NCBI GenBank assembly: GCA_013205085.1
Contig: JABMLH010000002.1
Location: 623,425-687,424, forward strand
Origin: Microbacteriaceae bacterium VKM Ac-2854
Lineage (GTDB): Bacteria; Actinomycetota; Actinomycetes; Actinomycetales; Microbacteriaceae
DNA length: 64,000 bases
Direction of reading: 5' to 3'
Shown: positions 17,049 through 27,169 of the stretch, in pieces
How the letters are laid out: every line of letters begins with the position of its first letter
How positions within the stretch are numbered: position 1 is the first letter of the stretch
Program-made: the position numbers and the translations under genes
Notes under the pieces: model-generated
What the model was told of the DNA's origin: nothing
The model's input: the letters and a program-made list of their open reading frames with translations, nothing else
Databases searched by the model: none

Positions 17049-18046
17049 CGCGGCAACTCCCCCGGCTCGACCGCGAGCCGCCCGTCCGATCCGAGCCGGA
17101 ACACCCCGAAGTCGCGCAATCGGCGGCGTCCGTCGACGCGTTCGAGGTGCACGACCAGGTCGAGCGCGCTGACCGCCTGCCGCGCCACCGCCTCCGGGCT
17201 CATGCCCGCCAGCGCGCCGAGCGACTCCAGCCGCGACGGCACATCGGCGAGCGAGTTCGCGTGCACCGTGCCGGCCCCGCCGTCGTGCCCGGTGTTCAGG
17301 GCCGAGAGCAGTTCGCGCAGCTCGGCGCCGCGGCACTCCCCCAACACGAGCCGGTCGGGCCGCATCCGCAGCGCCTCGCGCAACAGGCGCTCCAAGCCGA
17401 TGCCACCCGCGCCCTCGAGATTCGCCTGCCGGGTCTCGAGAGCGACGAAGTGCGGATGCACGGGCTGCAGCTCGGCGACGTCCTCGATCGCGACGATCCG
17501 TTCCTCCGGCGGGGCGCAGGCGAGCAGCGCCGCGAGCAGGGTGGTCTTGCCGGAGCCGCCGGCCCCGGAGACGAGCAGGTTCCAGCGTTCGAGAACGGCA
17601 CGGCGCAGCATCCGCTCGATGCGCTCGTCGAACATCCCGCCCGCGCGCAACTCGTCCAGGCTCCAGCCGCCGGGTCTCGGCAGTCGCACCGAGACGAGAG
17701 TGCCGTGGGTGGCGACCGGAGGCAGCACCACGTGCACCCGGATTCCGTGCCGCAGTCGCACGTCCACGCAGGGGCTGGCCTCGTCGACGTGGCGCCCGCC
17801 CGCGGCGATCAGGGCGACGGCGAGAGAGCGCACCGCGTCCTCACCACGGGTCCAGCCCGGTTCCCGCTGCGCGCCGCCGCCACGATCGACCCAGAGACCG
17901 CGCTCGCCGTTGACGAAGAGGTCGGTGACCGCGGCGTCCTGCACGTACGGTGCGAGGTCCGCGAGCGCGGCCGATCCGAGTCGAGGTGGCGCACCGATCC
18001 CGGAGCGCAGCCCATCCGGCACGGCGACGACGAAGGGAGTTGTCAT
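17045..18046 (-). CDS. tadA: TadA/CpaF-type pilus assembly ATPase
   Basis: 333 residues. Secretion ATPase that powers pilin assembly. N-terminal domain with [16 protein letters not shown], then the P-loop [13 protein letters not shown] near residue 155, an Asp box ([10 protein letters not shown]), His box-like [10 protein letters not shown] and Walker [16 protein letters not shown], and GTVHANS. All elements of VirB11/TadA ATPases are present. It is the first gene of the minus-strand mini-Tad group; the usual upstream ssd (TadZ-like) gene is not present here. Confidence 0.93.
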   Translation of the reverse strand: MTTPFVVAVPDGLRSGIGAPPRLGSAALADLAPYVQDAAVTDLFVNGERGLWVDRGGGAQREPGWTRGEDAVRSLAVALIAAGGRHVDEASPCVDVRLRHGIRVHVVLPPVATHGTLVSVRLPRPGGWSLDELRAGGMFDERIERMLRRAVLERWNLLVSGAGGSGKTTLLAALLACAPPEERIVAIEDVAELQPVHPHFVALETRQANLEGAGGIGLERLLREALRMRPDRLVLGECRGAELRELLSALNTGHDGGAGTVHANSLADVPSRLESLGALAGMSPEAVARQAVSALDLVVHLERVDGRRRLRDFGVFRLGSDGRLAVEPGELPR

Positions 18047-18080
18047 CCCTCGACGCTAAGCACGCCGAGCCGCCCGCGTG

Positions 18081-18122
18081 CGAATCGGTGGACAACTGCG
18101 CGGATCCGCCCCTGTGGAGGAG
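18081..18122 (-). promoter_or_regulatory. repeated motif upstream of tadA
   Basis: Minus strand: CTCCTCCACAG, 12 variable bases, CAGTTGTCCACCGATTCG; counterpart of the block at 16042-16082. It lies 35 bases upstream of the tadA start. TTGTCCACC differs by one base from the actinobacterial DnaA box. Confidence 0.5.
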
Positions 18123-18256
18123 GCGACGCCGCTCGCTCCCGCGCTGCTCGCTCCGCGGCCGCTCGGTCCGCGCTGGCGTTTTCACCACGCGCGCCCGGCG
18201 TGCCACCCGCGCGCGGCGAAAACAACAGCGCAGCAGGCTCGACCTCGAACGGCCGG

Positions 18257-18361
18257 TTAAAAAGAAGGGGGCGGCACCTATTGGGGGGAACAGGTGCCGC
18301 CTCGGCGGCGCGGGATTGGGGGGAATCACTTGCGCCGCTGCGCCGAACTTTCATTCGGCTG
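18257..18361 (-). ncRNA. 6C small RNA
   Basis: Minus strand carries two stem-loops, each with six C in the loop, the defining pattern of the actinobacterial 6C RNA (B11 in mycobacteria). First: GCGGCGC AAGT GATT CCCCCC AATC CC GCGCCGC (18305-18338). Second: GGCGGCACCT GTTCCCCCCAAT AGGTGCCGCC (18270-18301), a perfect 10-bp stem followed by CCCCTTCTTTTTAA, which doubles as the terminator. Known members act on target mRNAs through the C-rich loops. Its place next to the tad locus agrees with the mycobacterial location near ssd/tad genes. Confidence 0.93.
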
Positions 18362-18367
18362 TATGTA

Positions 18368-18396
18368 ATCTTACGCATCCCGAGCCGATCCGCAAA
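18368..18396 (-). promoter_or_regulatory. predicted promoter of 6C RNA
   Basis: Minus strand: -35-like TTTGCG (18391-18396), exactly 17 bases, then -10-like TAAGAT (18368-18373). Predicted start about 18361, giving a transcript near 105 nt. The antisense-facing acs leader lies just to the right. Confidence 0.55.
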
Positions 18397-18600
18397 CCAT
18401 CTGGGCCGTTCTGGCCAGATTCTTATATTCGTGTTCTGTTCACTGTGCGGACGCTCATGAAAGCGCTCCCTCCCCCGGGGGCCAGCGGATGCGCAATCCG
18501 CCGCAACCGGCACCGGAGCTACGCTGGAGACGTTCCGATCGGCCGCGTGCCGCACGGAGCACACCAGCCTGCGGCACCTCGCAAAGGAGCGAATCGCACT

Positions 18601-20586
<1,986 letters not shown>

Positions 20587-20591
20587 GCCCT

Positions 20592-20666
20592 CCGCGAGGG
20601 ACCCGTGCAGCGCGCGAGGGCGCCCCGGTCCGGGGCGCCCTCGCGTGCTGTGCGGGTCCCTCGCGG
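20592..20666. repeat. GC-rich palindrome at convergent gene ends, copy 1
   Basis: Outer arms CCGCGAGGGACCCG and CGGGTCCCTCGCGG; inner arms GCGCGAGGGCGCCCCG and CGGGGCGCCCTCGCGT. A related element is at 63323-63398. It fills the entire gap between acsA and ridA, which converge, so it can act as a terminator for both. Confidence 0.8.
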
Positions 20667-20667
20667 G

Positions 20668-21129
20668 TCAGGCGAAGGAGACGGTGAGCTCCACCTCGAC
20701 CGGGGAGTCGAGCGGCAGCTCCGCGACGCCGACGGCGCTGCGGGCGTGCACACCGGCGTCGCCGAAGATCTCGGCGAGCAGCTCGGAGCTGCCGTTGATC
20801 ACGCCGGGCTGGCCGTTGAATCCGGCCGCGGAGGCGACGAAGCCGGTCACCTTGACGATCCGGGTCACCCGGTCGAGCGAGCCGATCACGCTCTGCACCG
20901 CGGCGAGCGCGTTGATGGCGGCGATGCGCGCGTACGCTTTGGCGTCGTCCGGCGTCACTTCGGCGCCGACCTTGCCGGTCGCCGGCAGCACGCCGGCGAC
21001 GAAGGGCAACTGACCGGAGGTGAACACCAGGTCGCCGTGGGTGATGGCGGGGATGTAGGCACCGGCCGGAGCCGACACCTCCGGGATCTCGATGCCCAGC
21101 TCGGCGAGGCGCTCCGCGATGCCGGCCAT
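20668..21129 (-). CDS. RidA/YjgF-family protein
   Basis: 153 residues from ATG at 21129. RidA proteins hydrolyse reactive enamines/imines such as 2-aminoacrylate made by PLP enzymes; the broader Rid family includes other roles. Seen are ITHGDLVFTSGQLPF, the trimer-forming YARIAAINALAAVQS, and VTGFVASAAGFNGQPGVINGSSELLAEIFGD. The key Arg of true RidA (in the R-S/VG motif near the C-terminus) is matched by ARSAVGVAELP. The start codon overlaps the stop of the small upstream gene (TGATG). Confidence 0.88.
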   Translation of the reverse strand: MAGIAERLAELGIEIPEVSAPAGAYIPAITHGDLVFTSGQLPFVAGVLPATGKVGAEVTPDDAKAYARIAAINALAAVQSVIGSLDRVTRIVKVTGFVASAAGFNGQPGVINGSSELLAEIFGDAGVHARSAVGVAELPLDSPVEVELTVSFA

Positions 21130-21299
21130 CAGGCGCCCACCGCCACAATCGGGCGCTTCAGGTAGGCGACGAGCCCGCCCTCTGGTCCGGTGACGATCTG
21201 CACCAGTTCCCATCCTTCCGATCCCCAGGTGTTCAGGATCGCGGTGGTGTTGTGGATCATCAGCGGCGTCGTGATGTATTCCCACGTCGGCATGGCCAT
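21129..21299 (-). CDS. small DUF4177-like protein
   Basis: 56 residues (start ATG at 21299; ATG at 21293 is also possible, with GAGGAG suitably placed for either). Reads MAMPTWEYITTPL, then NTWGSEGWELVQIVTG and a C-terminal YLKRPIVAVGA. The WEY...GWELV pattern is that of the DUF4177 family. No known function. It overlaps ridA by one base, so the pair is translationally coupled. Confidence 0.75.
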   Translation of the reverse strand: MAMPTWEYITTPLMIHNTTAILNTWGSEGWELVQIVTGPEGGLVAYLKRPIVAVGA

Positions 21300-21367
21300 G
21301 GAACTCCTCGGGAAGAAAATGAAAATCCGACCAGGCCGTAGGCGGCCCGCCGGTTACGCTGAATTCT

Positions 21368-23731
21368 ATGTCCGGCCAAAAACGAACGGCTACTGGTGTG
21401 CTCGGGGGGATCCTCGGCCTGATCTCCGTGAGCGCGATCGCGGGGGTCCTCGTCTCGGCGACCGTCACCCCGGCTCTCGCGCTGAGCGGGTTGGCGACGA
21501 ACAACACCATCGGCATCTTCGACAACCTGCCCGAATACCTCGAGATCGGCGAGCTCGCCGAGAAGAGCAACATCTTCGCGAAGGACGGCGCGGGCAACGA
21601 CGTCCTGCTGGCCTCCTTCTACGCGCAGAACCGGGTCGAGGTCGGCTGGGACGACATCTCGCCGTACGTCAAGGACGCGGTCGTCGCCTCCGAGGATCCG
21701 CGCTTCTACGAGCACGGCGGGGTCGACCTGATCGGTACCGTGCGGGCCGCGACGACCACGGCGATGGGCGGATCCGTCCAGGGCGGCTCCTCCGTCACGC
21801 AGCAATACGTGAAGAACGTGCTGGTGCAGAAGGCCGAGGCGATCGTCGATCCGATCGAGCACGACGCGGCCTTCGCCGCCGCGACCGAGACCACTCCGGA
21901 GCGCAAGATCAAGGAGATGAAGCTCGCGATCGGGTTGGAGAAGAAGTACACCAAGAACCAGATCCTGCTCGGCTACCTCAACATCGCGCTCTTCGGCGGC
22001 ACGGTCTACGGCATCGAGGCCGCCGCGCGCTACTACTTCAACACCAGCGCGAAGGATCTCAGCGTCGCGCAGGCGGCCGCCCTCGTGGCCATCGTGAACA
22101 ACCCGGAGAAGTTCCGCTTCGACAACCCGACCGCGGAGGTCAACGGCAGCGCCGACGGCTATTCGTTGACGCTGAGCCGACGCAACTACATCGCCGCCCA
22201 GATGTTCAAGACCGGCAAGATCACCGAGGCGCAGGTGCTCGAGACCGCGGCGACCCCGATCCTCCCGACGATCACCGAACCGAGCACCGGCTGCCAGACC
22301 GCCGGCGGGCGCGCGTACTTCTGCGACTACGTCACCTGGGTGATCAAGAACGAGCCGGCCTTCGGCGAGGATCAGGATGCGCGCGACGCCAACTTCCGTC
22401 GCGGCGGCTATCAGATCTACACCACCATCGACCTCGATCTTCAGGACGCCGCGGAGTCGGCGACCAACGACTGGATCCCGAAGACGATGCCGAACGTGAA
22501 CATCGGCAGTGCGAGCGTGTCCGTCGAGGTCGGCACGGGTCGCATCCTCGCGATGACGCAGAACAAGGACTACTCGAACGACCCGGCCGTGACGCAGTCG
22601 GGCGCCAACTACACCGCGATCAACTACAACACCGATATCGACTACGGCGGCTCCAGCGGATTCCAGCCGGGCTCGACCTACAAGGTGTTCACGCTCGCCG
22701 AGTGGCTGCAGGAGGGCCACACGCTGAACGAGTCGGTCAACGGCGTCAGGCGTGTCTTCAACACGTTCCGCGACAGCTGCGCCCCCGAGGGCGCCGTCTA
22801 CGGAGCGAACTGGAACCCGGGCAACGACGAGGGCGGCAACGGCGGCGTCTACACGGCGCTCAGCTCGACGGTCGGATCCATCAACACCGGTTTCGCGGGC
22901 ATGGCCGAGCAGCTCGATCTCTGCGGCATCCGCAACACCGCTCAGGCGATGGGCGTGCACCGCGCCGACGACAACGACCTGGAGTGGTTCCCCTCCACCA
23001 TCCTCGGCACCAACGAGGTGGCGCCGCTGACGATGGCGGGCGCGTTCGCCGGTTTCGCCAATCAGGGTGTGGTCTGCACGCCGATCGCGATCGATCGCAT
23101 CGTCGACCGTTCGGGCACCGAGCTGGCGCACCCCACGTCGACCTGCACCCAGGGCGTCGCTCAGCCCATCGCGGCGACGGTGGACGCCGCTCTGCAGGCC
23201 GTGATGAGTTCCGGCACCGGCGTCGCGTCCAACCCCGGCACGGGGATCCCGCACATCGGCAAGACCGGAACCACGGACGACGCGCTGCACACGTGGATGG
23301 TCGGCTCCAGCACGAAGGTGGCGACGGCGACGTGGGTCGGCAACGTGGTCGGTAAGACTTCGATGCGCGGCTTCTCGCTGAAGGGGGTCAACGCCGGCCA
23401 GGTGCGGCACCAGATCTGGCCGCGGATCATGCGCGTGGCCGACGCGAAGTACGGCGGAGCCGCCTTCCCGCCGCCCGACCAGAGCCTGGTCCAGGCTCCG
23501 CAGGTCACCATTCCGGATGTGAAGGGGGCGAGCCCCGCCGACGCGAAGGCGCGCCTCGAGGCCGCCGGGTTCCGGGTCACCATCTCCCCCATCCAGGTGC
23601 CCTCCGATGCTCCGGCCGGCTCCGTCGCCGGTACGACGCCGCCCGGTGGCGGCGGTGCGAGCCGGCTGGCGATGATCACCATCTCGATCAGCAGCGGCCC
23701 GCCGCCGGGTGCCCCCGCGCCGGGCGGATGA
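21368..23731 (+). CDS. ponA: bifunctional penicillin-binding protein (class A PBP) with PASTA domain
   Basis: 787 residues. Polymerises and crosslinks peptidoglycan. One N-terminal membrane helix (about 8-42), a glycosyltransferase domain with the catalytic Glu in VVASEDPRFYEHGGVD and GGSSVTQQYVKN, then the transpeptidase with STYK (Ser436, Lys439), SVGSIN-type SxN box and KTGTTDD (Lys632). A single C-terminal PASTA domain (VTIPDVKGASPADAKARLE..., about 712-778) may sense muropeptide, followed by a Pro/Gly tail. Divergent from the ridA pair across a 68-base gap that must hold both promoters. Confidence 0.95.
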   Translation: MSGQKRTATGVLGGILGLISVSAIAGVLVSATVTPALALSGLATNNTIGIFDNLPEYLEIGELAEKSNIFAKDGAGNDVLLASFYAQNRVEVGWDDISPYVKDAVVASEDPRFYEHGGVDLIGTVRAATTTAMGGSVQGGSSVTQQYVKNVLVQKAEAIVDPIEHDAAFAAATETTPERKIKEMKLAIGLEKKYTKNQILLGYLNIALFGGTVYGIEAAARYYFNTSAKDLSVAQAAALVAIVNNPEKFRFDNPTAEVNGSADGYSLTLSRRNYIAAQMFKTGKITEAQVLETAATPILPTITEPSTGCQTAGGRAYFCDYVTWVIKNEPAFGEDQDARDANFRRGGYQIYTTIDLDLQDAAESATNDWIPKTMPNVNIGSASVSVEVGTGRILAMTQNKDYSNDPAVTQSGANYTAINYNTDIDYGGSSGFQPGSTYKVFTLAEWLQEGHTLNESVNGVRRVFNTFRDSCAPEGAVYGANWNPGNDEGGNGGVYTALSSTVGSINTGFAGMAEQLDLCGIRNTAQAMGVHRADDNDLEWFPSTILGTNEVAPLTMAGAFAGFANQGVVCTPIAIDRIVDRSGTELAHPTSTCTQGVAQPIAATVDAALQAVMSSGTGVASNPGTGIPHIGKTGTTDDALHTWMVGSSTKVATATWVGNVVGKTSMRGFSLKGVNAGQVRHQIWPRIMRVADAKYGGAAFPPPDQSLVQAPQVTIPDVKGASPADAKARLEAAGFRVTISPIQVPSDAPAGSVAGTTPPGGGGASRLAMITISISSGPPPGAPAPGG

Positions 23732-23771
23732 GCGACGCACTGCCAGCCCCGGCCGCGGCGCGTCCGGCAGA

Positions 23772-24722
23772 ATGAGCAGCATGACCCGTTCCTCGGCCCG
23801 ACCGTTGACCACTGCTCTTGCCACGACGGCCGCCATCGGGGCCGGCGCCGTCGTCTGGGGCACCCTGATCGAGCGGAAGCTGTTCACCCTGCGCCGGGCC
23901 ACCGCGGCCGTCCTGCCGGCCGACGCCGCCCCCATCCGCGTGCTGCACTTCTCCGACCTGCACATGGCGCCGTGGCAGCGCAAGAAGCAGGAGTGGATCC
24001 GTGAGCTCATCCAGTTGCGTCCCGACCTGATCGTCGACACCGGCGACAACCTCGGCCACCGCGACGGTCTGATCGGCATCCGGCGCGCGCTGGCCCCGTT
24101 CGCCGGCATCCCGGGCGTCTTCGTGCACGGATCGAACGACTACGTCGGCCCGATGGCGAAGAACCCGCTGCGCTACTTCCAGGGCCCGTCCAAGCCGCAC
24201 CACCCCACGATGCAGCGGCTGGACACCGCGGCCCTCACGAGCTACTTGCACCAGGATCTCGGCTGGGTCGACCTGAACAACCGGGCGGAGCGGATCACGG
24301 TGCGCGGCACCGAGATCGAGTTCTTCGGCGTGGACGACCCGCACGTGGGCAAGGACCGTATCGATCTGGTCGCCGGCGCCGTCGATGAACTCCGCGCCGA
24401 CTCCGACTCCCCCGCCGCCGTCAGCATCGGGGTGGCGCATGCGCCGTACCGCCGCATCCTGGACGACTTCGTCACGCGCGGGGCGGATGCGATCTTCGCC
24501 GGGCACACGCACGGCGGGCAGATCTGCGTGCCCGGGTTCGGAGCCCTGGTGACGAACTGCGACATCCCGCGCGACAAGGTGAGCGGATTCACCACCTGGG
24601 ATCATGCGCTGCGCACGGCTTACCTCAACGTCTCCGCCGGCATGGGCACCTCGATCTACGCTCCGGTGCGCTTCGCCTGCCGTCCCGAGGTGACCCTGCT
24701 CACCCTCGTGCCCCGGCCGTGA
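23772..24722 (+). CDS. metallophosphoesterase with N-terminal membrane anchor
   Basis: About 316 residues (start ATG at 23772 or 23781; no strong ribosome site). Calcineurin-like phosphoesterase: FSDLHMAPW (DxH motif), DTGDNLGH (GDNxxH), a GSNDYVG (GNHD-type) block, and AGHTHGGQ (GHxH). One hydrophobic helix at about 10-30 should tether the enzyme. In actinobacteria this gene commonly follows ponA, and here it begins 40 bases after it. Substrate unknown; a role in envelope lipid or nucleotide-linked intermediates is only inference. Confidence 0.9.
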   Translation: MSSMTRSSARPLTTALATTAAIGAGAVVWGTLIERKLFTLRRATAAVLPADAAPIRVLHFSDLHMAPWQRKKQEWIRELIQLRPDLIVDTGDNLGHRDGLIGIRRALAPFAGIPGVFVHGSNDYVGPMAKNPLRYFQGPSKPHHPTMQRLDTAALTSYLHQDLGWVDLNNRAERITVRGTEIEFFGVDDPHVGKDRIDLVAGAVDELRADSDSPAAVSIGVAHAPYRRILDDFVTRGADAIFAGHTHGGQICVPGFGALVTNCDIPRDKVSGFTTWDHALRTAYLNVSAGMGTSIYAPVRFACRPEVTLLTLVPRP

Positions 24723-24807
24723 CCGAAGTGGCATCCGGCCGCCGGATTATCGGGTACGATTGACGAGGTTCGAACGCGGAGGGCTCGCCCTCAACGCAAG
24801 AACCAAT

Positions 24808-24881
24808 CGGGGTGTGGCGCAGCTTGGTAGCGCGCCTCGTTCGGGACGAGGAGGTCGTGGGTTCGAATCCCGCTACCCCGA
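24808..24881 (+). tRNA. tRNA-Pro (anticodon CGG)
   Basis: Starts CGGGGTGTGGCGCAGC; acceptor CGGGGTG/TACCCCG, anticodon stem CCTCG/CGAGG with loop TTCGGGA (anticodon CGG, proline), T-arm GTGGG/CCCGC around TTCGAAT. 74 nt, discriminator A; the genomic sequence after it is CAC, so CCA is added after transcription. Confidence 0.97.
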
Positions 24882-24888
24882 CACACAC

Positions 24889-24930
24889 GCAGAAGGCCGG
24901 TCAGCAACAGCTGACCGGCCTTCTGCGTTT
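24889..24930 (+). terminator. intrinsic terminator after tRNA-Pro
   Basis: Stem GCAGAAGGCCGGTCAG / CTGACCGGCCTTCTGC, perfect, with a 6-base loop, followed by GTTT. Confidence 0.9.
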
Positions 24931-24969
24931 CCGGCGCACGCCGCCGTGCGACAGAGCGGTGAGACAGAA

Positions 24970-25040
24970 ATCCCCGCGAGATGCCTCTTGTGTACGCGAC
25001 ACGCCGGGGAGCGTGTACACAAGAGGCATCTCGCGGGGAT
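24970..25040. repeat. 59-nt dispersed palindrome, copy B (most perfect)
   Basis: Core 24976-25034 is the 59-nt unit; in this copy the arms are perfectly complementary for 26 bases (24970-24995 with 25015-25040), including flanking CCCC/GGGG, around a 19-base loop that holds CGACACGCCGG. It separates tRNA-Pro from ugd. Confidence 0.9.
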
Positions 25041-25060
25041 GAGCGAGACGCTTCTCCGGG

Positions 25061-26365
25061 CTAGCGGCCGAGGCCCCGGTAGGTCCAGCCGGCGGCGCGC
25101 CACGCGGCGGGGTCGAGGCAGTTGCGGCCGTCGACCACGATGGGCTGGGCGACGAGCTCGAGTGTCGCCGCCGGGTCGAGCGAGCGGAACTGCTTCCACT
25201 CGGTGACCACAACGACCGCGTCCGCGCCGGCCAGCGCCGTGCCGATGTCCTCGGTGTACTCGATGTCGGGCGCCTTACGGCTCGCGTTCGCGACGGCCTC
25301 GGGGTCGGTCGCGACGACGGCCGCACCGAGGTCGTGCAGGCGCGTAGCGATGTCCAGGGCGGGCGAGTCCCGGATGTCGTCGGATTCGGGCTTGAAGGCC
25401 AGGCCGAGCACGGCGATCTTCTTGCCCTCGACCGATCCGCCGAGTTCCTCGGCGACCACATCGATGACCCGCTGGCGGCGACGCAGGTTGATCTGGTCGA
25501 CCTCCTTGAGGAAGGCGACCGACGAGCCGACTCCGAGTTCTTCGGCGCGAGCCCCGAAGGCACGGATGTCCTTCGGGAGGCAGCCGCCGCCGAAGCCGAC
25601 TCCGGCGTTGAGGAAGCGGCGGCCGATGCGGGTGTCGTAACCGATCGCGTCCGCGAGCTGCGTGACATCGGCCCCGGTGACCTCGGCGATTTCGGCGATG
25701 GCGTTGATGAAGGAGATCTTCGTCGCGAGGAAGGCGTTGGCCGAGACCTTCACCAGCTCGGCGGTCGCGTAGTCGGTGACGACCAAGGGGGTCTCGGCGG
25801 CCAGCGCCGTCGCGTAGACCTCGTCGAGCAGCGCCTTCGCGCGCTCACCGGCCGCGCCCTCCGGCACACCGTAGACGAGGCGGTCGGGGCTGATCGTGTC
25901 TTCGACGGCGAAGCCTTCGCGCAGGAACTCGGGGTTCCAGGCCAAGGTCGCGCCGGTGGCAGCGATCCGCTCGGCGAGGCGCGCGGCCGTACCCACCGGC
26001 ACCGTCGACTTGCCGACGACCAGCGAGTCGGCGGTGAGGTAGGGGGTGATGCCATCGATCGCGGCATCGACGTAGGTCATGTCGGCCGCGTTCGAGCCGG
26101 CCTTCTGCGGGGTGCCCACAGCGATGAAGTGCACGTCGGCGCCCGCGGCGTCCGCCGCCTGGGTCGAGAAGCGCAGGCGGCCGGAGGCGACCCCGGCGGT
26201 CAGCAGCTCGGGGAGGCCGGGTTCGAAGAACGGCGCGTTGCCGGCGGCGAGCGCGTCGATCTTGGCCTGGTCGACGTCGATCCCGATGACGTCGTGTCCG
26301 AGCTCGACCATGGCCGCGGCGTGCACGGCACCGAGGTAGCCACACCCAATAACAGAAAGCTTCAC
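25061..26365 (-). CDS. ugd: UDP-glucose 6-dehydrogenase
   Basis: 434 residues. Oxidises UDP-glucose to UDP-glucuronate with two NAD+, supplying exopolysaccharide. Rossmann GCGYLGAVHAAAM at residues 8-20, ECGxxPxKD-type active site seen as GFGGGCLPKDIRAF (catalytic Cys about 262), and the C-terminal domain with LGLAFKPESDDIRDSP. First of a minus-strand group in which the tyrosine phosphatase and BY-kinase lie upstream; BY-kinases are known to phosphorylate and activate Ugd, so the pairing is meaningful. Confidence 0.95.
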   Translation of the reverse strand: MKLSVIGCGYLGAVHAAAMVELGHDVIGIDVDQAKIDALAAGNAPFFEPGLPELLTAGVASGRLRFSTQAADAAGADVHFIAVGTPQKAGSNAADMTYVDAAIDGITPYLTADSLVVGKSTVPVGTAARLAERIAATGATLAWNPEFLREGFAVEDTISPDRLVYGVPEGAAGERAKALLDEVYATALAAETPLVVTDYATAELVKVSANAFLATKISFINAIAEIAEVTGADVTQLADAIGYDTRIGRRFLNAGVGFGGGCLPKDIRAFGARAEELGVGSSVAFLKEVDQINLRRRQRVIDVVAEELGGSVEGKKIAVLGLAFKPESDDIRDSPALDIATRLHDLGAAVVATDPEAVANASRKAPDIEYTEDIGTALAGADAVVVVTEWKQFRSLDPAATLELVAQPIVVDGRNCLDPAAWRAAGWTYRGLGR

Positions 26366-26480
26366 AGGGTTTCTCCGAATCGTGGAAGTTCACACCGTCG
26401 ACGTGACGGCATGGGTACCGCAGGGGGAATGTGGGACGTGTCGCACCGGATGGCCGCTCCGGATGCGCGAAATCGTTCGC

Positions 26481-27161
26481 TCATCGCTGCGCGAGCGCCC
26501 GAAGGTCTCGTGCGATCGAGGAGACGGCCTCGTCGATCTGATCGGCCACGCGAGCATGGGTCTTCTCGCTGCGCCCGATCGGGTCTTCGATGTCGTCCTG
26601 AACGTTACCGGTCGAGGGCACCCGACCGCGATTCGCCGCGGCGAGACGCACGACCGCACGCATCCGTGCGGCGGGATCGGCGACCGTCGGGAGCGGGATC
26701 TCGGCCAGCACGAACGGCAGCACCCGGGCGAACTCGCGCAGCGTGAAGCCGCGCAGCAGGGTGGCGGGATAGCGCTTCGCCGCGTCGACGAGGTGATCGC
26801 GCGTCATCGTCAGCATCACGTCGGCGCCCGAGGCGAGCGGCTCCGAGAGCTTGCTGCTGGCGTGCGCATCCGGAACCGCTCCGTGTTCGCGGGCGAAGTG
26901 CGCCGACATCTCGTCCATCGGGATGCCGTCGCGCGTCTGCACCCCGGCGCTGGTGAAGGCGAACAGCGGTTGCCCGGAGGGCGCTGCGACGCTCGCCAAC
27001 TCCTTGCGGAACAGCTGCTCCGCCATCGGCGATCGGCAGATGTTGCCGGTGCAGATCGAGAGGATCGTGAACGTCGGCGCTCCGGCGCCGCCGTCGAACG
27101 GGGACGACGGACGGCCGCGCCGACGCGCGCGGCTGAGTCCGTCGTCTCCGGGGAAGGTCAT
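26481..27161 (-). CDS. low-molecular-weight protein tyrosine phosphatase
   Basis: 226 residues from ATG at 27161, eight bases after the BY-kinase stop. The first about 30 residues are a Gly/Arg-rich extension not seen in the core family. Active-site loop CTGNICRSP (Cys37 to Arg43, CX5R) is complete. The C-terminal DPxG-type acid loop (general acid Asp) is seen as QDDIEDPIGRSEKTH. The obvious partner is the adjacent BY-kinase, whose tyrosines it would dephosphorylate to control exopolysaccharide chain length and export. Confidence 0.92.
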   Translation of the reverse strand: MTFPGDDGLSRARRRGRPSSPFDGGAGAPTFTILSICTGNICRSPMAEQLFRKELASVAAPSGQPLFAFTSAGVQTRDGIPMDEMSAHFAREHGAVPDAHASSKLSEPLASGADVMLTMTRDHLVDAAKRYPATLLRGFTLREFARVLPFVLAEIPLPTVADPAARMRAVVRLAAANRGRVPSTGNVQDDIEDPIGRSEKTHARVADQIDEAVSSIARDLRALAQR

Positions 27162-27169
27162 CGTCGCGC

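Noticed and set aside
16042-18122. Replication origin, because of DnaA-box-like motifs
   Set aside because: Only two isolated boxes, no AT-rich unwinding region, and no dnaA or dnaN nearby.
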